NCBI RefSeq assembly: GCF_964355755.1
Contig: NC_092672.1
Coordinates: 21,386,501 to 21,450,500 of the forward strand
Length of the DNA stretch: 64,000 nucleotides
Source of the DNA: Antedon mediterranea
Lineage: Eukaryota; Echinodermata; Crinoidea; Comatulida; Antedonidae
Direction: 5' to 3'
The stretch's first letter is position 1. Each line of letters begins with the position of its first letter. The notes under the pieces are model-generated. The model worked only from the letters and a program-made list of their open reading frames with translations. It searched no databases and was not told the origin of the DNA. Positions 42,801 through 54,800 of the stretch are shown here, piece after piece. Both the position numbers and the translations under genes were made by a program.

Positions 42801-45800
42801 GTCGGCAATTCAAAATTCACTTAATCAGTCAGAATAAGTCCAAATCGACTACCCTGGCAGATTTCATGTTTTTGCATTTTCGAAATGTTTCACTATTTAA
42901 GAATACGTCTACCTGATTTAAACTCCCAAAATTTAATTAAAATTATGAAAAAAGAGAGTTTTAAAAACATGTATTTTCCTCAAGCCTAACAATTTATTCA
43001 CGATCTACGCTAAAATTTTGCGTAAATTCAGTTGAAAGTTGCCGAGTTTGACGACATTTTGATCGCCAGTTCGCTGCACAATGTTGAAAGGTCACACATC
43101 AAAATAAAGCTCATCCATTTGACATTCCAAATATGGAAGTATTAGGGCGGAGTTTAAAGAAGGAACCAATGAAAACTTTGATTTACTATGACATAATTTC
43201 AGAAAATTCGGTTCTTCGAAGTTTCTGGAACAGCGAACTGCGTGTGTTGCTATGGCGCATCATCGCAATAACAAACGTTATTGGTCAACGCGCTAGATGT
43301 TATACGCTCTACGCGCGGAAATAAAAAGTTGTTTACATTTTTGTGAGGTTATTTTCATTTTACACACAGCATGTCCTAAATTGGAATAAAAACGATTTTA
43401 ATATTCAAAGTAAAGTGTTCGGCGTGTTCTGCAATAGCTGTAGCCTGTATTTGTTTATACCATAGTAAAATAGACAATTCACGTCATAAATTCAATTGTA
43501 TTTTCTATATTTTTTTGGGCTAGGCCTTAATTTTATTATGGTTTTGTAGGCCTACTACTACTACTGGGCCTAGCTTTAGTCTAGTCAATAAATAGTTTTC
43601 TTTATACATTTTATATATCCAATCGGCTCTTAATTATTTATTTAATTTATTGTCCAGTCCTTTCATCTTAAATGTTTTTTAAACTCATTGGATTCAAGTT
43701 CAAACATTACAGCGAATCTTCCACGTTATAAAAAAAAATAAATGTATTAAATCGTCAATACAATGTTAGTAGCTAGCAAGCTGTGACTCTGCAAGGCGCC
43801 AAACTTGTCTAGGCTAGTTTACTACTAACGCCAGCCCCAATGTGGATGCACCGCTGCCATACACGGCCTGATAAACACCCATCAGTAGGTCTTAATACAG
43901 TACAGGCGATGACGGCGAAAATCTGAAAAGGCCTAGCTAGGCCTAGGCCTGCTTGGTTTTTTGCTGTTGATATCGTAAACACCTCCGAAACCAGTTAAAA
44001 TAAGCTTGACGTTATAATGCTGCTTTTCAATAGTGCAAAATAGTTAATTCGAGTGACTAAATAGGTTAAAACGGCGTCTGAAATCAGTCAAATTGACTAT
44101 GATGTGCACGCTGCTATTATATCGCACACACTTCCTGGTATGACGTCATTGTGCCTTAGACCAAAATACCGCGTTGCTACGGAGTGAGTTTTCAGCGCGT
44201 ATCAAAAAGAATTTCATTGCAAACTTCAAACGCGATTTTCTCGTAAACTATTGAATGATTTGTAAGTTTTTAAAATGTAATAACTTTTTAAATATTTACT
44301 CAATTTTTATGAAATAAACACCACTACAAAGCTTATGATTCAAATAATCCAAATATATAAAAAAATAAAAAATGAATATTTCCGACAAAAGTAGGGTTTT
44401 GCCAGATCGGGTCACAAATACTGCGTGCAAAAAAATGATGCGCGATGACTGTTTCAATCCATATTTTTCAATTTAAAAAATAAAAGTTCAAAGAAAATTT
44501 AGAAAAATAGAGTTGGAGGTCCCGGAAATTGGACTTATTATACTTCAAAACATGAAACAAAATATATAAGTCCCTATCAAGGTTGTGACTGAGCTAAGAA
44601 ATGTTTGAAAAATAGAGATGTTAGGTCCCGGAAAATGCACTTCTTGTACTTCGAAATATGACCAGCTTTATTGTTGGGGCTGAGCTAAGAAACTGTTTAA
44701 AACTAGAGCTGCAGGTCTTCAAAAAATTGCATTTTATACTTCGGAAACATCAGGCCTAGAGGCTTAAAAAACGCAAGCGTAGACCTTTTTCAGTCGGGGA
44801 AATAAGTTTATTCCTCCCAAGTGTATGCGTGCGTACCATCTGGACTTCCGAGTGGTGAGAAATTCATGACATACAGGACATTGAAAATGTAATAACTTAG
44901 CTATAATAAGATGTTGGCTAAGCGAAAATGGCATGTTTTTTTGTTAAGTAATGGATGAAAAATTTATTTTAGGTGCCCCACGGTACAGAAGGTTACTTGT
45001 AAATTAAAAAATTGGTGAACATACGAACAATTAACATAATTCGTTTTTGCTGTAGTGTAGCGTACGTCGACGCAGTACACGACGTAACCGTCAGTAAACT
45101 TCGCCTGGAAAATAACTACAGTACACATTTTGGTCCCTGGATGGAACATGATATCACGCGTCTCGACCCAACGTTGAACGATTCGTACAAAGGGATACCG
45201 CCAGACAAGTGCGAACCTATAGCTATTGTTTAGTAGTAAGTTAGATCGCTGGCAATAATGAATGCATATAAAGTGCATAATATCACTCTGACGTACTCTC
45301 ACGGTCAATGAAACGTCGCGGTTTTCTAGGCGCTGAAGCTAGCTACGAAGTAAACGCGAACGCTTTTTACTGTATATTATATTCCCCGACAAAAAGTACC
45401 CGTGTTCCCTTCGGTAACCGTCGGTAAACTTCGCCTGGAAAATAACTACATTACACATTTTGGTCCCTGGATGGAACTTGATATCACGCGTCTCGACCCA
45501 ACGTTGAACGATTCGTACAAAGGGATACCGCCAGACAAGTGCGCTAGCTAATGTTTAGTAGTAAGTTAGATCGCTGGCAATAAATGAATGCATAAAAGTG
45601 CATAATAGCCCTCTGACGTACTCTCACGGTCAATGGAACGTCGTGGTTTTCTAGGCGCTGAACAAGCTATATGAAGTGAACGCGAACGTTTTTTACTGTA
45701 TATTATATTCCCCGACAAAAAGTACCCGTGTTCCCCGACGGGGGGGCTAGGCTCCCCGACGAGGGGGCTAGAGCCCCCGTAGCCACCCCCCGCTGGCGCC

Positions 45801-48800
45801 ACCACTGTTGTGAAGCTCATTCTGCCATGGAACAGTAATCGAAAAAGATAAAAATCAAAGCTATACACTAGTAGAGCAAGCTTTCCTATATGATTAAAAC
45901 TATTTGACGAAAAGGCATATTTCAAACACATTAAAGGAAAAGTTAAGCACACAAAAAATGGCAAAATTACATGTTTTTGCATTGTTATTTTGTGAACAAT
46001 GGATGTTCTATAACTCATTAAAATGGCATTCAAAAACTTGCATATTTACTGTAATTACGTTTTATGTTTCACATTTAACTGGTTTTTTTTATGTAGGAGA
46101 GCGTATTTACTCTTTTCCAATATTTACTGAAGAGTTTTGTAATTCATTTAAAGAAGAAATAGAACATTTTGAAAACACAGATTTACCAAAAGGAAGACCA
46201 AATACAATGAACAATTATGGTGTAAGTGTGGCTACCGTAAATGCCCTGCTTTGCATAAACTAATCAAAAACCCCACCTCAAATATTAACTCCCCTACCCC
46301 ATTAACATCATTTGGTATAAATGCCCCTCATAAACATTAGTAGGGTAGGAAGGAGGGGTTACCGTGCAATAATGTCAAAGGTCAAAAATGATATTTCCTG
46401 TCAAATTTCAAAAATATGTTCCATTCATTAAAGCTAATATAAATATGGATATTCTGAACAATTTAAGATAAAAATAAAATCTTTATGACCAGGGGTTACC
46501 AAGATATGACCCTTATGTAAAAACAAGGTCAAAGGTCAAAAGTGGCATTTACGGCCATTTTGAACGAAAACTTTTCATTATAGTACATAGAAATGTGCAT
46601 ATTCTCAACAATTTAAGACCAAAATCAGACCTCTATGATCAGTCTTTGTCAAGTACCGTCTATATTTATGATTTTGATAAATCCAAGATGGCCACCAAAA
46701 TGGCCCCCAAAAGACCCCATGGGACAATATTTCGTCTTGGGAACATCAAAAAATGTTAATTATATATATTCAGGATTACAAAAATGTACATTAAAAAAAT
46801 ACATCATGGGGGTGCATGCACGGTAACCCCTCCTTCCTACTAGACTACATGTGTAACGGTAGTCGTGTCGAGGGCCAAGACAATAACGATGGCACACAAT
46901 TATTCAATGTACAAAATATAATATTTATTCAATCAAAAAGTAATATTATAAAACAATGTGAAACGTAGTGATTCTGACTGATGTTATAGTCTCAAGAATC
47001 AATACCCGAACTAACAACTTAACTACAAAAAAACATATATTTATATTAAGGGGACAGGAAGGATGACTAATTAAATGGTACCACATCCTGATTGACTTTC
47101 CTTGGAAGACCCACCTCAGGAATGTAGTGTTCCAAGTTAAGTAGACATCGGGGAGATTAAGGGGTGAATAGCCTGTGTGACTAATAGGGTTTGGTCCCAC
47201 CATGTTACATTCCCCCGCTCGTCAATTCGAAGCCGTGTCTTCGAAACCAACGAGTCACTGAGCCAAAATTGTATTGAGAAACAAACTTAACTACGAACAT
47301 CTTAAATCTAAACAAAAGAAAACGTAACGCAAATCGTCACAAATCAATAAATCGGCTAACGTGGCAAAACATACAAAAGTAAAAGTAAAATTGGTAAAGT
47401 TCTCAAATTAAAAGTCATAATAATAATATAAAGCGTTCATAATAATATATAGCTCAGCAAACATGTTCAGTTGAAAATGAAAGTCAGCAGGTCATAAATG
47501 TAGTAACTCCTGTATTTACTCCTGATGGATCCATCAATCAATCAGCTGTTGCCTAGAAACAAGTTGACCTGCTTCCCAAAATTCAGTTCATAACAAAAAA
47601 ATTTGAGAACGACATAACTGCAGTTGACTGTCCACTATATCTTGAAGAAAATCTTTAAAAAGTGTACATTTCTGGATTCACGTTTCTCATCAATCCGAGG
47701 AATAAAGTGAAATAGTTTATCAATAAGTAATTCTCATGTAAGTGTTAAAAGTTTCTTGTGATCCATTATAATTAACTTCATTCAGGGAACATAGTTGTGA
47801 AAAGCTTCTTGTACCCAATGGGCAGGAGGGGAGAACCAATAAAACACAATTCAACATACACATCATCATGACAGTGGCAGTAAACTTAATACTACATTTA
47901 ACTAAATCCAATCTGATAAGCAAATAACAAGATGAAATTGATTTTACAAAATTATTGAAAAAGACACTCTTAACTACTGTACTGTACATAAGGTGTAAAA
48001 ATAAAGTATCCTAACATAATTAGATTCGAGACAAAGCATCAGCATTAGTATTATGTGATCCTTTCTTATATTGAACAGTAAAACTATAAGGCTGTAAAGT
48101 CAAACTCCATCTAGTAAGACGAGGATTTGTAGTTTTCATTTGATCCAGCCATTTAATAGCTTTGTGATCTGTTTGTACTATAAAGGGCCGACCATATAGA
48201 TAAACATGAAATTGTCGTATGGCCCACAAAATAGCTAAGCATTCTTTTTCCATAATCCCATAGTTTTCTTCACACGGAGTTAATTTCTTACTTAAATAGG
48301 CAACAGGGTGTTCATGTTCATTATCGTCACATTGGGTCAAGACTGCGCCGATAGCTTGATTGCTAGCGTCACATTGTAGGATAAATTGTTTATCAAAATT
48401 TGGGCTTACTAATACAGGGGAATCGGTCAATTTTGTTTTTAAGGTTCTAAAGGAAGTTTCCATTTGCTCCGACCAGTTAACATTATTAGGGGATGATTTC
48501 CGAGTGGCCTCAGTCAGGGGGAGCGCAATTTGGGAAAAGTCAGGGATGAATTTCCGATAATAATTAGCAAGGCCTAAGAATGCCCGGATATTGGTTTTGG
48601 TTATGGGGCGGGGACAGTTCTGTAAAGCAGATAATTTATCCGGACTGGGTCTTACTAGGCCGTTTCCAATTACATGACCCAAATATGACACAGTTTCCTG
48701 GGCTATCTCACACTTAGTAGGTTTTACTGTGAGGCCTGCTGCGTTTATCCTATCTAGTACTTCAGTTATGTGGAGTAAGTGGGAATTCCAGTCGGTACTA

Positions 48801-51800
48801 AATATCGCAATGTCATCTAAATAAGCACGGGCAAAACATTCAGTGCCCCTTAGAATGTTATCCATTAGTCTCTGAACGGTACCTGGGCTATTAGCCATGC
48901 CAAATGGCATAACTTTGTATTGGTATTGGCCCCATGGTGTAATAAATGCAGACTTAAGTTTAGCTTCATCAGTCAGAGCTATTTGGTAATACCCTTGTGT
49001 TAGATCAAGTTTAGTAATGAATTTGGCATTACCGACCTTATCAATGATATCATCTATACGGGGCATAGGGTATGGGTCAATAATGGTGATTTTGTTTAAT
49101 TCCCTGTAATCGGTACAAATACGTAGTGATCCATCCGGTTTTGGAACAGAAACAATGGGGGCAGCCCATGGGCTTGTCGATGGTTCAATAATACCATTAT
49201 CATGCATGTGTTGTATTTGTAATTTGACTTGGTCTTCTAATGCATAAGGGATTCTATAGGCTTTTTGTCTTATTGGGGTATCTGTTGTCGTACGGACTTC
49301 ATGTTTTACCATATCTGTTCTACCTGGGATATCTGTAAACATAAATCATTTTGAGTAGAAGATATGGTGAAGGTCATCTTTCTGGGAAGGGGTAAGATAG
49401 CCCGGGATATCAATGTCTTTATAGGATTGGGCCTGGGAAGTGGCGGGGCCTGGTGGCTCAGGGGGAAACCAATCGTCTGGATCGGGGTCAGGGGCAGTGT
49501 ACATACAATCATTGTTTTGTTTCTGTGGACGTTCGTTGTATAATCGTAGTAAATTAATGTGGTATGTTTTGTGTTTGTTACCAACTAGTATTTCATAATT
49601 AACATCACTTAAAACTTTAGAGATAGGATAGGGACCTTGCCATTTAGATTTAACTTTCGATGTGTCATCTGGGAGGAGAATTAATACTTTCTGTCCCACC
49701 TTAAATTTTCGAGGCAATGTTTTCTTATCATAATAATGTTTCTGTTTCGCTTGGGCTTGTTTAAGGTTGGTTCTAGCAATGTCATTAACAACCCTTAATT
49801 TGTCTTGTAAGTCACTTATGTAATGAGCAATAGGTTGTTTGTTGTCTATCGTGTTTGTCATGCTGTCCTTTAAAAGTCGAAGTGGTGTTTTAACTTCGTG
49901 GGCAAATACAAGTTCAGAGGGTGTGAATCCTGTTGATTCATGTTGGGAATCGCGGTATGCGAATAGAAATAAAGGAACATATCTATCCCATTCATCAAAT
50001 TGTTCTGGGGCGAGAGACTTTATCATATTTTTCATTGTCCCATTAAACTTCTCGACAAGACCATTTGTTTGCTGGTGAAAAGGGGTAGACGTCATCTGTT
50101 CAATTTGTAATAAGTCTGATAATTGTTTCATCAGTCGTGAAGTGAAGTTTGTGCCCTGATTGGATAGGATTTGTGATGGGAATCCAAAATCTTTGAACAC
50201 CAATATCAATGCATCGGCCACAGTTTTGGCTTCAATATTACTAAGGGGCACAGCAAAAGGGAATCGAGTGGCATAGTCGCAAATTGTCAGTATATAGGCT
50301 TTTCTGTTTTTCGAACGTTTAAGTGGGCCTAGAATGTCAATTTCTACTTTGGAGAATGGTTGACCGACAATTTCTATGGGTTTCAAGGGGGCCTTACTAT
50401 ACGTATTAGCATGGGCTGTTTTCTGACATATGTCGCATGTTCTACAGTACGTAGCAACATCCGAAAAAATACCTGGCCAATAAAAGGATTGTAGGATACG
50501 TTGTGTTGTTTTGTTTACACCGAGGTGGCCGGATGTTGGGTTGTCATGGGCTAAGGAAAGTATAGTCGGGCGATAAATTGTGGGCAATACGATTTGTTCT
50601 AGGCCAGGGAGATTAACACTGGTCTTAATAGATTTCCATTTTCTAAATAATATATCATCTTTCAAATAAAAGCATACACGATGAGAATTAATTTGGTCAA
50701 AAGAGACAGTTCTATCATGTATTATGGTGCTAATTGTTTTATCTTCTTTTTGTTGATGTGTAAGTTGGTGTGGTGTTGTTTTGATGTCCAAAGGTGAATG
50801 ATCGGTAATGTGGGCAGTGGTAGTGTTGTCATTTTTCTTTACAATTCGGGACGATCTTGGGGAAGGTTTAAGTGGTAGGGCATCAGGGATTGGGGACGTT
50901 TTAACATTAAGGGCAGCAGCTAAATTAATAGCCTCTTGTCTTTCTTGGTCATGGGCTTGTTTTCTGGTAATAGCTAGTATAGAAGGGGGCCATGTGACGT
51001 CGTTTGGGTTACCGGTCATAACTTCGTTGCCAAGTAATAAGTCTTTAGGGGTGTCATTACTTACGGCTGCCTTTAATTTTCCTCTATAGGCCTTACAATC
51101 AATATGTACGTGTACAACTGGGAGGGTTATGCATTGACCAGTAAAGCCTTGTACGGTGACAGTTTCACTGGTATAATCCTTGGGTTTAACAAAGGTACTT
51201 TTTACAATGCTTTGGGAGCACCCAGTGTCTCTAAGTATTTCGGCCTGTCTGTTGTTAATTGTACCAGACAGTAACCATGGGCTGGTCCCACAATTGTGTT
51301 TAATATACAGGCCTAGTCATTGATCTTTTGCAGGGTTGTTGTTAAGTGGGCATTGTCGACTAATGTGGCCTGGTTTATTACATTTATAGCATGTAATGTT
51401 TTGTGTTGTGTATTGGCGAGTTGTGTAGGTACCGCTAGGGGCTGAATAATTATCAAAAGGGATCGAGAGCAAAGGTTTTGGGGAATAACTCGATGTAGGT
51501 TGGGGAGGGCCTTGGGATGCGGGACTGTAACTAGAAAACGACGGGGCTGTTGATGGAGGGGCGGATATTCTCGGGGAAGGTCTGGTGTTGGGTTTAGAAA
51601 TAGATTCCATCCAGGGTTTACCTTTAATTTCAATCAAGGTATCGGCAATTCGAGAAAATTCATTGGACGTTTTGGGCTCTCTTTCTTTGATTAGGGAAGC
51701 AAGCGGGAAGGGGAGTTTTTGGATTGCCTGATCTAAAACAAAAAAGTCAAGAATTTCCTTGGGGTCTTGTAGGTTAACTTTTGCACTTCGGAGCCACCTC

Positions 51801-54800
51801 GTCATGTCTCGATCAAGTTTTCCAACCCACTCTCTAGTGGACATTGAAAGGGGTTTGGGGGTTTGTCTAAATTGTTTCCGATATGTTTCGGCTGTGAGGT
51901 GGTACTTCAAGAGGATAGCATCTTTAAGGTCATTATATGTGAAGTTCTGTAAAGGCATATCGTTGTAGGCCTCCCTGGCTTTACCAGTTAATTTTGGGAG
52001 AAGGTGTAGGGTCCAATTTTCGGGGGAAATTTGGCACTGTGCTGCAATACGCTCAAAGCATGACAAGTAGATGTCAATGTCATCCTTATCTGTGATTTTA
52101 GGGATCTTATTAATGGGGCTATGAGTATCCTGGGGTGGTTGTTGACGCATTCGAAGACGTTGGAGTTCAAGTTCTAACTCAAGCATGCGCATTTTCATAG
52201 CTGTTTCGGATTGAGATGGTGGGGGAGGGCTAGGTGGACTCTCAAAGTTAGGAGCCAACCCAGGGGTACTAATAAGGGTTGTACGGGTTTGGGACCGAGT
52301 AAGTCGCGGAGTTGCCATTTTAAGTGAGAATGTACGATAAGTTTGGAATCAATTAGGCTAATAACAGAATGTACCTTAACTACAATATGTGACCTGCTCT
52401 GGCATAGTGAAACATAACTCGCTGATCTTTATTCAGTGTATTGACCTATAGAAGTACTATGTACGTTAAAAATCACTATCTTGGTGAAAATAGGGTTTTC
52501 CCCTTTTTGGAATCTACAACTATTTAAGAATCAAGATCAAGTTTCATTTTGTGTGAATTAAGTTTATAAAAGGGCTAAATAAGTGATTTTAATGAGTACC
52601 TTTTTTGTCTTGATTTCATTTTGTTGCAAAAAAATGAAATAAAGTGCATGAAACACTGTTAGAAAACTGTGCAGTTTATGAAAATATTTGTATAGCTACC
52701 TTTAGAAACATGGTAGAGTCTGAAAATTTAAATATTCATAAGCCATATTCAGTGGGTATTTCAAGTGGTTTTCAATATTTTTGGCTTCTTCAGCGGGAAT
52801 TAGAGGAGGTAAAAAGCTTCTCTGACGTGATTTTTACACAACAGAAATCCGTTGTCAAGGATACGCCACGTAATGGCTAGCGCGTAGTAGAAATACAGTA
52901 CTGTAATTGGCCCTTATAATGACCTTTGACCTGTTTACTTTTTACGCGGAGAAGAGAGTGTAAACAATTCAGATTTAAGATAATCGATGGATCTAGTCTA
53001 GGGCCTAGGTCTAGGCCAAATACAATGACTAAAAAATAAAAACACAATGAGAGTAGCAAAGGACCTATGATATTAAATTATTACAGCCAGTGTAGTGACT
53101 AGCCTAGGCCTACTAAGTAGCCTTTTGGACTCCAGGCTGGGTCCTTCTAGGCCTACTTGTCCTAGCCTAGCTAGGCCCTAGGGTAGGCCTAGCAGGTCTA
53201 GACTAGACTAGCTAGGCCTAGGTAGGTTAGCTAGGTAGGCTGCAGGGCAAATAATAGGCCTAGCTAGGATAGGTAGGCTAGGCCTAAGTGGCACTTTTAT
53301 TTGCCTACATATCACATAGGCCTACCATATTTATTGTTTTTACATAATAAGTATTGTATTAATTCATGTTATTGTAGGCTATGATTATGCCCTTACACCA
53401 ACATAATTTCATGAACATTACACAATTGTAAGTAAATGCTTAAAACAAACTTAATACATTAGTATGTGCTTAAAACATATCCATTATTTAATTGATTAAA
53501 GCAATCGCATAATGTTATTTAAGTTGTATTTGTTATCTAATCAGCAGGCACTACACAACTAAAATTTAAATTATTTAAGTAACTTTTAAGAACGTACTTA
53601 AATCCAGTAGTTCAAGAAATGGTATTTAATGTTATATAACTTAATTTATTGTATACATTTAATTAATTCCTAAAGAATAATACAGTTTTTTTAGTGTAAA
53701 AACATTAATTTACCCCCTTTTTTACCATTTTAAGCAAGTGCTTAAAAGAAACACAAGTATGTACTTAACATAGAATGTGGAAATATGTTTTTGTATGCAT
53801 TGTCACAGTAATCAATATCCTACCAAAAAACATTTCATTGTATCATATTTTGTGATTGTGTGATACTTAGAAAGTATACACTATTAGATTAACAAATATT
53901 AATTTGTGTTGTTGTTTTATAAAATAACATTGACATTCAATCATGATTTTCTCAAAACTGTTATTTGTATATTTCTTTATACATGCTTCGACTTAACGTA
54001 CAATATCTCGGGATCCCCTTCATGTTAAATATTAAGTTTGGTATCATTGTAAAGGATATAACATTTCCTACCAGATAGAATACAAATCTGAAAAATTTAA
54101 ATTTTCGACTTATGTTTCACTTTGCCAGAGCAGGTCACATATAAGTAATATTGAGAATTATTATACAATTATCAACAAGAATTATTAAAGTATAAAATAA
54201 ATGCCACCGTCAGTATGAAAGTATATGCTAATTAGAGTGTAGATTGGTTACTCACCCTTTACTTGTGTTGCTCTTTGTACGTCTCTGTTCCTTTGTGTTT
54301 CTTGTGTTTGTTGTTTCCAAGAGTGTAGAATGGTTACTACTCACTCTTTACTTGTGTTGCTCTCTGTGTTCCTTTGTGTTCCTTGTTGTTGTGTCCAAGA
54401 GTGTAGATTGGTTACTACTCACTCTTTACTTGTGTTGAAAACAAAATCCGTTTCGGAAATAAAAATCAGCTTCTTTTCAAATTCTACAGCTTGGTCGACT
54501 GTATAAATTTACTTTTTCTACGTGAGTTCGTAAAAACCGCTGCCACCATGTAACGGTAGTCGTGTCGAGGGCCAAGACAATAACGATGGCACACAATTAT
54601 TCAATGTACAAAATATAATATTTATTCAATCAAAAAGTAATATTATAAAACAATGTGAAACGTAGTGATTCTGACTGATGTTATAGTCTCAAGAATCAAT
54701 ACCCGAACTAACTAACTTAACTACAAAAAAACATATATTTATATTAAGGGGACAGGAAGGATGACTAATTAAATGGTACCACATCCTGATTGATTTTCCT

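Larger units (their letters stand above)
42550..45807. mobile_element. hAT-like non-autonomous element, 3.26 kb
   Basis: Ends are CAGGGGTGGCGCCAGG at 42550 and the complement of CAGTGGTGGCGCCAGC at 45807. The flanks TTGTGAAAG (42541-42549) and TTGTGAAG (45808-45815) are an 8-bp-type target duplication with one base indel, as expected for hAT. Subterminal ccccgacgagggggcta blocks occur at both ends. Another element is nested at 42772-44415, and an internal tandem duplication lies near the right end. No transposase was recognised. It occupies OGFOD2 intron 4. Confidence 0.75.

Noticed and set aside
45904-46263. 119-codon plus-strand frame as a separate gene
   Set aside because: Its middle part is OGFOD2 exon 46097-46221 read in frame; the ends are intron read-through.
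47720-47989. Possible envelope-like ORF in the LTR element
   Set aside because: 89 codons, no signal peptide plus surface/transmembrane organisation and no conserved motif; treated as chance.
48360-48560. Plus-strand frames within the pol region (also 49839-50078, 50808-51089, 51759-51968)
   Set aside because: Antisense shadows of the retrotransposon genes.
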